Assembly: GCA_031290375.1 (NCBI GenBank)
Contig: JAITNR010000230.1
Coordinates: forward strand, 1 to 17,044
DNA length: 17,044 nt
Direction of reading: 5' to 3'
Source of the DNA: Prevotellaceae bacterium
GTDB taxonomy: Bacteria > Bacteroidota > Bacteroidia > Bacteroidales > Paludibacteraceae
Shown here: positions 7,411 through 14,058 of the stretch, piece by piece
Numbering within the stretch: the stretch's first letter is position 1
Layout: the number at the start of each line of letters is the position of its first letter
The notes under the pieces: model-generated
What the model was told of the DNA's origin: nothing
What the model saw: only the letters and a program-made list of their open reading frames with translations
Database searches by the model: none
Translations under genes and position numbers: made by a program

Positions 7411-7605
7411 TTACGAATTATAAGAAAAAAGATTTTCAGGCACAAAGTTAATAAAATTTTTCAACATTTTGTACAGGTAACAGACCATGTGGGCATCCCA
7501 AATACGCACCTCGCTGTTTTCAGGCACAAAAAACAAATAGCTTGTAATGTTTTTAATTCCTGAATTGCTTTGTTCCTCGCAATGACGCAACCTTTGGGGT
7601 TCGCG
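7411..7605 (-). pseudogene. open frame without start, possible gene remnant
   Basis: On the minus strand a frame stays open for 64 codons between TGA (7606-7608) and TAA (7411-7413). Its first third runs through the dispersed repeat. The remainder reads in part FFVPENSEVRIWDAHMVCYL and later NFINFVPEN. The FVPEN segment occurs twice because of a 14-bp direct repeat. There is no ATG until the middle. It may be the decayed end of a lost gene, or chance. The DUF4827 -7 box lies inside it. Confidence 0.2.
7443..7450 (-). promoter_or_regulatory. -7 element for the DUF4827-glmM operon
   Basis: On the minus strand this reads TAACTTTG, an exact TAnnTTTG box, 50 bases upstream of the DUF4827-like ATG. 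No TTTG at a spacing of 19-21 bases is present, so the promoter assignment is partial. Confidence 0.4.
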
Positions 7606-7627
7606 TCACTGCGAGAAACAACAATTC
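7562..7627. repeat. long imperfect inverted repeat of the GTCATTGC family
   Basis: The left arm, GAATTGCTTTGTTCCTCGCA plus ATGACGC, pairs with a right arm that reads CGCGTCACTGCGAGAAACAA plus CAATTC. The stem is about 25 bp with a few mismatches and continues inward through AACC/GGTT. The left arm is the reverse complement of the start of the repeat at 5319-5346. The element lies 30 bases downstream of the lipoprotein stop codon at 7658 and may serve as a transcription-end structure for that unit. Confidence 0.65.
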
Positions 7628-7657
7628 GGAAACATTAATTCACTATTCGGTTCTCTT

Positions 7658-8716
7658 TTATCTTCTAATCAGTCTATTCTGTCTTGCAGGTTTGTCACTT
7701 GGTTGGTAAAGTTCAAGCTCCATACTGCCTTCGTACACAGCAGTTATCGAACTGCCATAATATGATCGTCCTTCCATCAGGAAGCCCTCTGTTGTAACCG
7801 TAACCGTACCCGACACAATGTAGTACACATCCATTGCGGATTGAAAATCCCAAACAAAGCAACCCATATCAAAATACTCATTCTGTCGTCCTACGCTTGC
7901 CCACGCGGTATTTGCTGCTCGTGTGCTCACTATTGGATAAATTCCCAAAGGAATGGCGGTGCCAGAACCTAACGGCAACATCAACTCAATAGTAGGGACT
8001 ACGGACCAATCCTCATCTACACCTCCAAAAATCACATCGTCAACTCCGAGTCCAAAATAGTCACCATAGTTCACTGCCACATATATCTCATTTGCCGCAT
8101 AAATTTTTTCCTCGATGGTTTGAGGTTCGGTTTGGTAAAAGCTCACAGGATCAGGTGCATTGTTTGTCGCTACAAAGTAGCCCTCGTAGTGGATGTTGTG
8201 CAAATTACCCTCAGTGTCGGTCAATTCCGCATCAAAACGATAATTATTATCTGTAACCCGTGCAACAGTAACTTTTCCTGCGGTAAAATACAACACCTTT
8301 ATTGTTGTATCCATCAGGGTTTCGTCAATATTTATCAGGTAGCATTTGCTTGCACCTGCTGCTCCGTCAACAGTCATTGCATTCCCAACGCCCCGCAAGT
8401 CCATTTCATAAGTGCCGGCTGCTGCTCTTACTCCACTTGCATCAACTACGGTTGAACCGGGAGAATAGAGGCAGATATTGTATAGAATACCTGATTTTGC
8501 GAGTTTTCCATCTGCGTCTGTTATGCCTTCAACCGTTTCAAAAGAATAGGCTAAAGCTTCTGTGCCTGTGTATTTTATGTCGCCTGCATAAACTGCCTGC
8601 TTCAAATATACAGTTTTAACATCTGAAATTACTTTCTCGTTTTTCTCACAAGAAACAAAAACCAACGACATCATTGCTACTAAAAGCAAACTCAAATTCA
8701 ATTTTAATACTTTCAT
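7658..8716 (-). CDS. lipoprotein of unknown function
   Basis: I do not recognise this 352-residue protein. It has a clear lipoprotein signal peptide (MKVLKLNLSLLL, then VFVSC with the cysteine at 23). The mature part is rich in Gly, Thr, Tyr and Val with alternating polar and hydrophobic residues, suggesting beta-strand domains. There appear to be two modules: about 30-195, including AAAGTYEMDLRGVGNAMTVD, and about 210-335, including SGTVTVTTEGFLMEGRSYYG. The two modules share a similar strand style, possibly a duplicated beta-sandwich. The C-terminus RQNRLIRR is basic. It follows the TM-barrel gene after 52 bases and probably belongs to the sigma-factor operon. A surface or periplasmic binding role is inference. 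The start is fixed by the signal peptide. Confidence 0.75.
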   Translation of the reverse strand: MKVLKLNLSLLLVAMMSLVFVSCEKNEKVISDVKTVYLKQAVYAGDIKYTGTEALAYSFETVEGITDADGKLAKSGILYNICLYSPGSTVVDASGVRAAAGTYEMDLRGVGNAMTVDGAAGASKCYLINIDETLMDTTIKVLYFTAGKVTVARVTDNNYRFDAELTDTEGNLHNIHYEGYFVATNNAPDPVSFYQTEPQTIEEKIYAANEIYVAVNYGDYFGLGVDDVIFGGVDEDWSVVPTIELMLPLGSGTAIPLGIYPIVSTRAANTAWASVGRQNEYFDMGCFVWDFQSAMDVYYIVSGTVTVTTEGFLMEGRSYYGSSITAVYEGSMELELYQPSDKPARQNRLIRR

Positions 8717-8723
8717 AATTTTT

Positions 8724-8758
8724 TTATTTTTAAATTAATACTTATTTTTAAATTAATA
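8724..8758. repeat. tandem 17-bp AT-rich direct repeat
   Basis: TTATTTTTAAATTAATA occurs at 8724-8740 and again at 8742-8758, separated by one base (period 18). It fills most of the 52-base gap between the TM-barrel gene and the lipoprotein gene, just before the lipoprotein start codon. Confidence 0.7.
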
Positions 8759-8768
8759 TTTCCACAAG

Positions 8769-9980
8769 TTATAAATCAAATCGCAAGCCGCCTGTCAAAT
8801 TCATAAAAAATGGGTTTTCCGTACGTTTTGATCTGGGCTGTACGTATTTGGTTGCAGGAATATACCACGCAAAGCCGGGTTCTACAAACAAATATAAACT
8901 GCTGAACAATTTCACTGAAATCCCCACATTCGCATTGAGCGAAAATTGAAATCCACCTATTGTTTTGTTCGGCGTATCCTGTGGTTGAACATCTTGCAAC
9001 ACTGTCCTGTTTTTGTGTGTTTCCAGCAACCCTTTTTCTGCTATACTACCCACTGAGGCGTATACTTTGACAACACCTCCATCCACAAATCTGTAGGAAA
9101 GCATTGCAGGTATGCCCAGATAGTGCAAAAACTGGTCGTCCGTAGAGTACAGTTTGCCTGTTTCCATATAATAATTTGAAATCTTGGAGTGCAGAAAGGT
9201 ATATTGCAAGCCTGTGTTCAGAAATAGCCTTTTGGCAAGCGGGATACCTATGTTCAGTCCAAAACTTAGCGGCAAGTCATGTTTGCTGTCAGAATAGGAT
9301 GTTGCAAGTGAAGCCTCACCATTTGGCGACTTGATAATGCCCATTCTTCCGGGTTTGTCGGGGGAAACTTTGAAACCCGCAGGCGAAGCCGATGACAAAA
9401 GCGATGCGTAGTATTTGTCCCGATTTTTATTTGGCGTTTTGATTCTTTCAGTGGCTTTTTGGTTCTCTTTGAGTATCAACTCCTCTGCCTCTTCTACTGA
9501 GAGTTTTTGTTTGACAGATTCGTGTTGCCCGTCTGAATTGTCAAAGTAGGCATCACTTATTGAAATATGTGAAATTTGCTCATTATCGTTTGTTTCATCT
9601 GAACAATTGCTGTTGTCTGCTATAAAATCCAATATTTTTGGTACAACAAATTTTATTTTATCTACTGCTGTTTCTTCGTTTTTCAAACAACTTTCTTTGT
9701 CTGTGGAGGAATTATTCCGGTTTGAAGCACAAGCATTTTCAGTCTTTGGATGGACTTTTTGCTCGGCAACAAGTTTTTTGCTGCTATGAGTATTATATAA
9801 GCCAATCAGCCCACCGAGACACAAAAGCACAGCTATACCCGCAGCAGCAAACCACCAAAGCGGTATAACCCTTCTGTGTTTTTGCTCCATTTTTGAAACA
9901 AGCACGTCCCAATCATCTGGGGGTAACTCCATTTCAAAATTTTGGATTTGTTTGTTTAAATTTTCATCAAATATCTTCAT
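8769..9980 (-). CDS. one-TM protein with cytosolic N-terminus and outer-membrane beta-barrel-like C-terminal domain
   Basis: The 403 residues fall into four parts. Residues 1-39 form a soluble N-terminus (FEMELPPDDWDVLVSKMEQK) with the look of the short cytosolic segment of Bacteroidota anti-sigma-like proteins. A single TM helix follows at about 40-62 (LWWFAAAGIAVLLCLGGLIG). Residues 65-225 are a low-complexity, charged and Ser/Asn-rich linker. From about 230 to the end is a porin/OmpX-like beta-barrel-style domain (LPLSFGLNIGIPLAKRLFLN, ending in FFMNLTGGLRFDL). There is no cleavable signal peptide, so the TM helix should stay in the inner membrane with the C-terminal part in the periplasm. 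It lies directly downstream of an ECF sigma gene, so an anti-sigma or sensor role is likely but unproven. Such sigma-linked proteins are widespread in Bacteroidota. Confidence 0.75.
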   Translation of the reverse strand: MKIFDENLNKQIQNFEMELPPDDWDVLVSKMEQKHRRVIPLWWFAAAGIAVLLCLGGLIGLYNTHSSKKLVAEQKVHPKTENACASNRNNSSTDKESCLKNEETAVDKIKFVVPKILDFIADNSNCSDETNDNEQISHISISDAYFDNSDGQHESVKQKLSVEEAEELILKENQKATERIKTPNKNRDKYYASLLSSASPAGFKVSPDKPGRMGIIKSPNGEASLATSYSDSKHDLPLSFGLNIGIPLAKRLFLNTGLQYTFLHSKISNYYMETGKLYSTDDQFLHYLGIPAMLSYRFVDGGVVKVYASVGSIAEKGLLETHKNRTVLQDVQPQDTPNKTIGGFQFSLNANVGISVKLFSSLYLFVEPGFAWYIPATKYVQPRSKRTENPFFMNLTGGLRFDL

Positions 9981-10113
9981 TTATTTACAATTCACCGTTT
10001 TAGACTTTAGAACCAAGAGTAAAGATTTTGTTTTCCCCTCTTTGCGAAGCATTCATCTTTCCCCATTTTTCATTCAAAATTGCTATTCACTGTTTGCTAT
10101 ATGATCTTTTTCA

Positions 10114-10677
10114 TTATTCAAAATCCATTCCTCTTAGAATTTCTCTTAGTTTCTGTTTTGCTCTGGAATGTTGAGAACGAACTGCTACTGATGTCATTTT
10201 CAGTTTATTAGAAATATCCTCTATGGAATATCCATCTATATTGTACATGTTAAAAATTGTCCTTGCCAATTCAGGCAATTGTGCTATTGCATCTGTAATA
10301 TTCTTAATACTAAGCCTGTCAAAAAAATCTTCGTCCTCCTTCTGTTCCTCTTCCGCCAAATTCTCCAGCGAATCCACTTTTACAGTTTTGTTTAAAACAT
10401 CATTTTTTCGTATATAATCAAGCACCATGTTTACAACAATTTTCTTTAACCATCCTTCAAAACTGCCTGTCCCTTGATACTGATCAATGCTTGAAAAAAC
10501 TTTGATAAATCCATCGTGCATCAGATCTCTTGCCGCCTCATAATCACCACAATATCTGTAGCACAGCCCTGTCATTCGCTTTGCATAAATGTCATAAAGC
10601 TGCTTTTGAGACTGGTGGTTTTTGTCCACACACCCCTCTATTATTTTTTGTAGCGTTGCTTCATTTATGAAATTCAT
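10114..10677 (-). CDS. ECF-type RNA polymerase sigma-70 factor
   Basis: This is an alternative sigma factor of 187 residues, the normal length for the extracytoplasmic-function group. Region 2 spans about 25-92 (YDIYAKRMTGLCYRYCGDYE, then ARDLMHDGFIKVFSSIDQY and GSFEGWLKKIVVNMVLDYIR). Region 4 spans about 126-181, with the recognition helix around LKMTSVAVRSQHSRAKQKL. Region 3 is absent, replaced by an acidic linker (about 105-120). It is the first gene of a likely unit with the TM-barrel protein (133 bases downstream) and the lipoprotein. It starts 84 bases after ubiA. A TACGTTTT sequence (minus strand, 10703-10710), one base from the -7 consensus, may be its promoter. The target genes are unknown; autoregulation is common in this class. 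Confidence 0.93.
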   Translation of the reverse strand: MNFINEATLQKIIEGCVDKNHQSQKQLYDIYAKRMTGLCYRYCGDYEAARDLMHDGFIKVFSSIDQYQGTGSFEGWLKKIVVNMVLDYIRKNDVLNKTVKVDSLENLAEEEQKEDEDFFDRLSIKNITDAIAQLPELARTIFNMYNIDGYSIEDISNKLKMTSVAVRSQHSRAKQKLREILRGMDFE

Positions 10678-10761
10678 AAACAGTCTCTCTTTATAGATGG
10701 TGAAAACGTAAAAATGTTGCAGAAAAAAGTGATTACTTTATGTTTTTTTAACATTCCTTTC

Positions 10762-11754
10762 TTAAATCAATTTGAAAATACCCAAAAATGCTACACCAAA
10801 TTCTATGGTTAACATGTAATTAACTACGAGTGAATATAAAAGTCCTAAAAACATAATAATTTTTATAAAATTACCTGCCACTTTGTATCTATTTACATTT
10901 TCAGTTTTTGCCCACCACAAACACCAAAACACGATGAATACGGCTATTGTGATTGCTATTCTCAACAAGCGCGGCATCAATCCACTGTCTAAATTCGGAA
11001 CAACAAACACGATAGTCATTAAAGCAATGAAAACTATTGATAATAAAACAGTTACTATAATTTTTGCGTTTTTTTCTCCCCAAACTATCGGTAGCGTACG
11101 GCATTCCATTTCTCTGTCGCCCTCAATGTCCTCCATGTCCTTGATAATTTCTCTGATAAGCGTAAAGGCAAACGCAAACGTCGCAAAGCCACAAACCCAG
11201 ATGTAGAGCGTTTTGAGAACGGGTGTTTCGGCAAGCAGTGTGCCAAAAGCATCTGTCTGCAAACCTGCTTCTGCTACCAACACAAGCATCGGCACAAGTG
11301 CGGCACATATAGAAACAATAATATTGCCGAGCAAAAATTGTCTTTTGTAACTCGAAGAATAAAACCAGAGCATCCCCGGTACAATTACAAATATAAACCC
11401 TAATGTTGTGTTTTTCAGAAAAAATGCTGACAAAATTCCTGCAAAAATTCCAGTGCCGGACAGTACCAAATAGAGTGTCATTGTTGCTTTTTTGGAAATA
11501 GCTACACCTGCAATTACTTCATCGGGGCGATTAATTCTGTCTATTTTCACATCAAAATAGTCGTTGATAACGTATCCACCTGCACAAATCAGCACAGTGC
11601 CAAACACTGTAAGCCAAAAGATCCAAGTCGGCAAAAGCGGCTCCAAACCGTATTTCTGCAACAACGGTACTATCACCGCAAAGTAGATTAAAATTGGTAT
11701 CAATGCCGTGAATAACAGGTTTTTATAGCGACAAATTTTTAGGATGTTGAGCAT
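10762..11754 (-). CDS. UbiA family prenyltransferase
   Basis: This integral membrane enzyme transfers a polyprenyl group from its diphosphate to an acceptor. The 330 residues contain about nine hydrophobic helices. The first Asp-rich motif is NDYFDVKID (N64, D65, D68, D72), followed by RINRPDEVIAG. The second is REIIKDMEDIEGDRE (D206, D209, D213). Both Mg-diphosphate sites are intact. The closest style I recognise is the Bacteroidota proteins annotated as geranylgeranylglycerol-phosphate geranylgeranyltransferase-like; quinone (MenA-type) or haem O synthesis is less likely. The acceptor cannot be decided from the sequence. It is transcribed divergently from the acyltransferase gene, with a possible -7 box at 11857-11864, and ends 84 bases before the sigma gene. 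Confidence 0.87.
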   Translation of the reverse strand: MLNILKICRYKNLLFTALIPILIYFAVIVPLLQKYGLEPLLPTWIFWLTVFGTVLICAGGYVINDYFDVKIDRINRPDEVIAGVAISKKATMTLYLVLSGTGIFAGILSAFFLKNTTLGFIFVIVPGMLWFYSSSYKRQFLLGNIIVSICAALVPMLVLVAEAGLQTDAFGTLLAETPVLKTLYIWVCGFATFAFAFTLIREIIKDMEDIEGDREMECRTLPIVWGEKNAKIIVTVLLSIVFIALMTIVFVVPNLDSGLMPRLLRIAITIAVFIVFWCLWWAKTENVNRYKVAGNFIKIIMFLGLLYSLVVNYMLTIEFGVAFLGIFKLI

Positions 11755-11856
11755 AATTCAGATTTAGGTTATAATTTTTAATTTGATGTTTTATTTCAAA
11801 ATTTCTTAATTCTTTCCTTAAAAAAGTTTAAACGGTTACCTGCAATTAATATCTCG

Positions 11857-11864
11857 CAAAGATA
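11857..11864 (-). promoter_or_regulatory. -7 element for ubiA
   Basis: On the minus strand this reads TATCTTTG, an exact TAnnTTTG match, about 100 bases upstream of the prenyltransferase ATG. The -33 region is weak. The AAACGGTT at 11830-11837 and AACCGTTT at 11886-11893 form a widely spaced inverted pair around it. Confidence 0.4.
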
Positions 11865-11899
11865 ATACAAATATCTCAGAAACTAAACCGTTTTTTTAT

Positions 11900-11907
11900 T
11901 AATTTTG
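11900..11907 (+). promoter_or_regulatory. -7 element for the acyltransferase gene
   Basis: TAATTTTG is an exact TAnnTTTG box 32 bases upstream of the ATG at 11940. It lies 36 bases from the divergent ubiA -7 box, so the two promoters are back to back. No proper -33 TTTG is seen. Confidence 0.45.
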
Positions 11908-11939
11908 CAATATCTAAAAATTTTTGATTATATATATTT

Positions 11940-12785
11940 ATGGAAGAGAGGAAAATGATATATGACCCACAAATCATTAATATTAAAGATATTATAAAAT
12001 CAAAGACCTCAAAAAAAGTTCCGCTGTTTTTGATTGATTTTCTGCAAAAAATTATTCATCAGGATGAAATAAATCAGATATTGACACAACATAAAGACAA
12101 AACAGGCGTAGAGTTTATGAGTGCTGCCCTTGCCGATTTTCAAATAAAAACCTCAATTTTTGGATTGGAAAATATTTCTAAAAATCAGAGACTTATATTT
12201 GCCTCAAACCATCCGCTTGGAGCGTTAGAGGCATTGGCACTGGGCAAGCATCTCGGTCGCTTTTTTGACGGCAATATCAACTTTATTACCAATGAGTTGC
12301 TGACACACTTAAACCCTTTAAAAGAAATTTTTACTTCGGTAAAAGTTGGCGAAAAACATCAGAACAAGGCTTCAATAGAAATGCTTGATAACATATTTAG
12401 GTCTGATAAACAAATACTTATGTTTCCATCTGGTGTTGTTTCCAGAAAAATTAAAAACAGAGTTCAAGACCCCGAATGGAAGAAGATGTTCGTTACCAAA
12501 GCCCGTCAATATCAACGAGATGTAGTGCCTGTTTTTTGCAGTGGAAGAAACTCAAATTTTTTTCTGAATTTTTCCAAGTTTCGGAAGTTTCTGGGTATAA
12601 AAACCAACATCGAACTGATGTTTTTACCAAATGAAATGTTTAAAAACAAAAAATCAGAGATACGCATAACTATTGGCAAACCAATTAGTTATAGGACATT
12701 TACAACCGAAAAATCCGATTTTGAATGGGCTAATGCAGTCAGAGAAATGGTTTATCAACTTACAGAATTAACACAATTCTCATAA
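11940..12785 (+). CDS. PlsC-like lysophospholipid/lipid acyltransferase
   Basis: The 281 residues carry the LPLAT acyltransferase fold. Motif I is ASNHPLGALEAL (H91, E97), i.e. His-X5-Glu, where the common NHPLGGLDG version has Asp. Motif III is MFPSGVVSRK (161-170), followed by DPEWKKMFVTKA, PVFCSGRNSNFF and late IRITIGKPISY. This NHPLGGLD/FPSGxxSRK subfamily includes acyltransferases of aminolipid synthesis (OlsA- and GlsA-like) as well as putative hemolysin-type proteins. It probably acylates a lipid precursor at the inner membrane; the substrate is unknown. An in-frame ATG at 11955, preceded by the purine-rich GAGAGGAAA, would give MIYDPQIINIKDII and may be the real start. It is divergent from ubiA. 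Confidence 0.82.
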   Translation: MEERKMIYDPQIINIKDIIKSKTSKKVPLFLIDFLQKIIHQDEINQILTQHKDKTGVEFMSAALADFQIKTSIFGLENISKNQRLIFASNHPLGALEALALGKHLGRFFDGNINFITNELLTHLNPLKEIFTSVKVGEKHQNKASIEMLDNIFRSDKQILMFPSGVVSRKIKNRVQDPEWKKMFVTKARQYQRDVVPVFCSGRNSNFFLNFSKFRKFLGIKTNIELMFLPNEMFKNKKSEIRITIGKPISYRTFTTEKSDFEWANAVREMVYQLTELTQFS

Positions 12786-12821
12786 TTTACAGAACCAAAT
12801 ATGTGAATTATGAAAAATAAA

Positions 12822-12853
12822 TTTGCATAATTAAAAAATTCTATTTATCTTTG
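12822..12853 (+). promoter_or_regulatory. promoter for the beta-barrel gene at 13005
   Basis: TTTG (12822-12825) is followed after exactly 20 bases by TATCTTTG (12846-12853), a full match to the Bacteroidota consensus. Transcription would start near 12860, leaving a leader of about 145 bases before the ATG at 13005. The leader includes a 13-codon ORF and the small hairpin CGGTATTACCG. Confidence 0.65.
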
Positions 12854-12944
12854 CGCTTCAGCGTCGTTGCGGTATTACCGAAACAATCCAAAATTAAGAA
12901 GTTATTAAAACAAAATATTTGTTAATCAATTAAAATTTATTCAA

Positions 12945-12986
12945 ATGAAATCTACAAACTTATTATTGTTGTTTTGTATTTGCTAA
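12945..12986 (+). CDS. 13-residue leader ORF resembling a signal peptide
   Basis: The frame reads MKSTNLLLLFCIC and then TAA, 18 bases before the next start codon. A lysine followed by four leucines and two cysteines is the look of a signal peptide or lipoprotein leader cut off early. It may be a translated upstream ORF affecting the downstream gene, or the dead start of a lost lipoprotein gene. Its position inside a leader driven by a full-consensus promoter makes translation plausible, but there is no direct evidence. Confidence 0.3.
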   Translation: MKSTNLLLLFCIC

Positions 12987-13004
12987 ATTATATAATTTTT
13001 AGAT

Positions 13005-13940
13005 ATGATGAACAGACTATCTATTACAGTGTTTTCGCTGCTGCTTGCCACTACTTCAATCGCCCAACAGACTAACGGTCTTACGAACAGTTTAGCGTTG
13101 TGGGTATCGGGCGGCTACAACAATTTTTTATCCAATGTTGAACAGGTAAAAAATGTTGGTGCTGTCGGAGGTAATGTCGGGTTGGGTTACGATTTGCAGA
13201 GTGGAGGTTTTTTAATGCAATTAGGAGTTGAATATCAGCATTATACCTCAAATGCGTTTATGGATGATTTTTCCGAGACTGTCCCGATGTTAAACACCGA
13301 AAGCAATCCTTACGATGGTATTTTTCGCCTCAAAAATAACAGGGAGAAGCAAACTATGGGCAATGCCGCAGCAGTAATGAAATTCGGCTTTATAACCCCA
13401 AACAATTTCTATATGCTTTTTGGCGGAAAATATGCCTACAGTATTTATGGCACTACTGCCACTTATACAACGGTCACTTCAAAAGCATATTACGACCATC
13501 TCATAGGTGATATAAACGAGAAAGAAGAGGGTATCTTTTCAGATATGCCAAATCACGATTATTTCACAGAAAAACGAAAATTCAGCCAAAAACTTGGTTT
13601 TAAGCCCACTGTTTTTGGCTCTGTGGAGGCAGGCATGAAAATAGAAAAGTGGAATCTTTGGGGCGCAACCTACCGCCTTGCGCTTTTCTGTGATTTTGGC
13701 ATTACTACCCTGACAAACAAGTCGTTACCGAACACAAGCAGGCTTATTAACACCTCAAAAACAGAGGCGTTTCGACCCGCATTAAGACCTTTTGCCTACA
13801 ATGAACAAACCGACAGGATACCTGTTCTTTTTGCAGGCATCAAACTGACAATGCTTTTCGGTAGCCAAAACAACGGTGGATACTGTAACTGTATTCAAGA
13901 TGTGAAATATCAAAAAGCAAATAAGAAATATCGCAAATGA
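13005..13940 (+). CDS. outer-membrane beta-barrel-like protein
   Basis: The 311 residues begin with a Sec signal peptide (about 1-20, LSITVFSLLLATTSIAQQ). The mature sequence shows alternating aromatic and Gly-rich strands typical of Bacteroidota barrels: LALWVSGGYNNFLS, GGNVGLGYDLQSGGFLMQLG, VEYQHYTS, AAVMKFGFI, FYMLFGGKYAYSIYG, FGSVEAGMKIEKWNLWGATY and VLFAGIKLTMLFG. A long charged insert at about 160-200 could be an extracellular loop. The C-terminal tail is polar (YCNCIQDVKYQKANKKYRK) with a Cys pair, unusual for a barrel end. It is followed 118 bases later by the T9SS cargo gene, so it might be an associated surface partner, although it lacks PorP/SprF signatures I could confirm. The start could be either of two adjacent ATGs (13005 or 13008). 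Confidence 0.65.
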   Translation: MMNRLSITVFSLLLATTSIAQQTNGLTNSLALWVSGGYNNFLSNVEQVKNVGAVGGNVGLGYDLQSGGFLMQLGVEYQHYTSNAFMDDFSETVPMLNTESNPYDGIFRLKNNREKQTMGNAAAVMKFGFITPNNFYMLFGGKYAYSIYGTTATYTTVTSKAYYDHLIGDINEKEEGIFSDMPNHDYFTEKRKFSQKLGFKPTVFGSVEAGMKIEKWNLWGATYRLALFCDFGITTLTNKSLPNTSRLINTSKTEAFRPALRPFAYNEQTDRIPVLFAGIKLTMLFGSQNNGGYCNCIQDVKYQKANKKYRK

Positions 13941-13994
13941 TAAAAAAAAAACAGGCACATAACGATGCCGACCGCAGAGGTAACATTTTTTTTA

Positions 13995-14024
13995 TTGCAA
14001 TTTTATGACTGAATGGTACATTTT
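13995..14024 (+). promoter_or_regulatory. possible promoter for the T9SS cargo gene
   Basis: TTG (13995-13997) is followed after 19 bases by TACATTTT (14017-14024), one base from the -7 consensus. The leader would be about 28 bases. This is a weaker match than at katA or 13005. Confidence 0.3.
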
Positions 14025-14058
14025 TTTATTAATTTGATAATTTTATATAAATTTAACA

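Noticed and set aside
13941..14000. Intrinsic terminator after the beta-barrel gene (GGCA...TGCC before a T-run)
   Set aside because: The stem is 4 bp and more than 20 bases separate it from the T-run, too weak to call.
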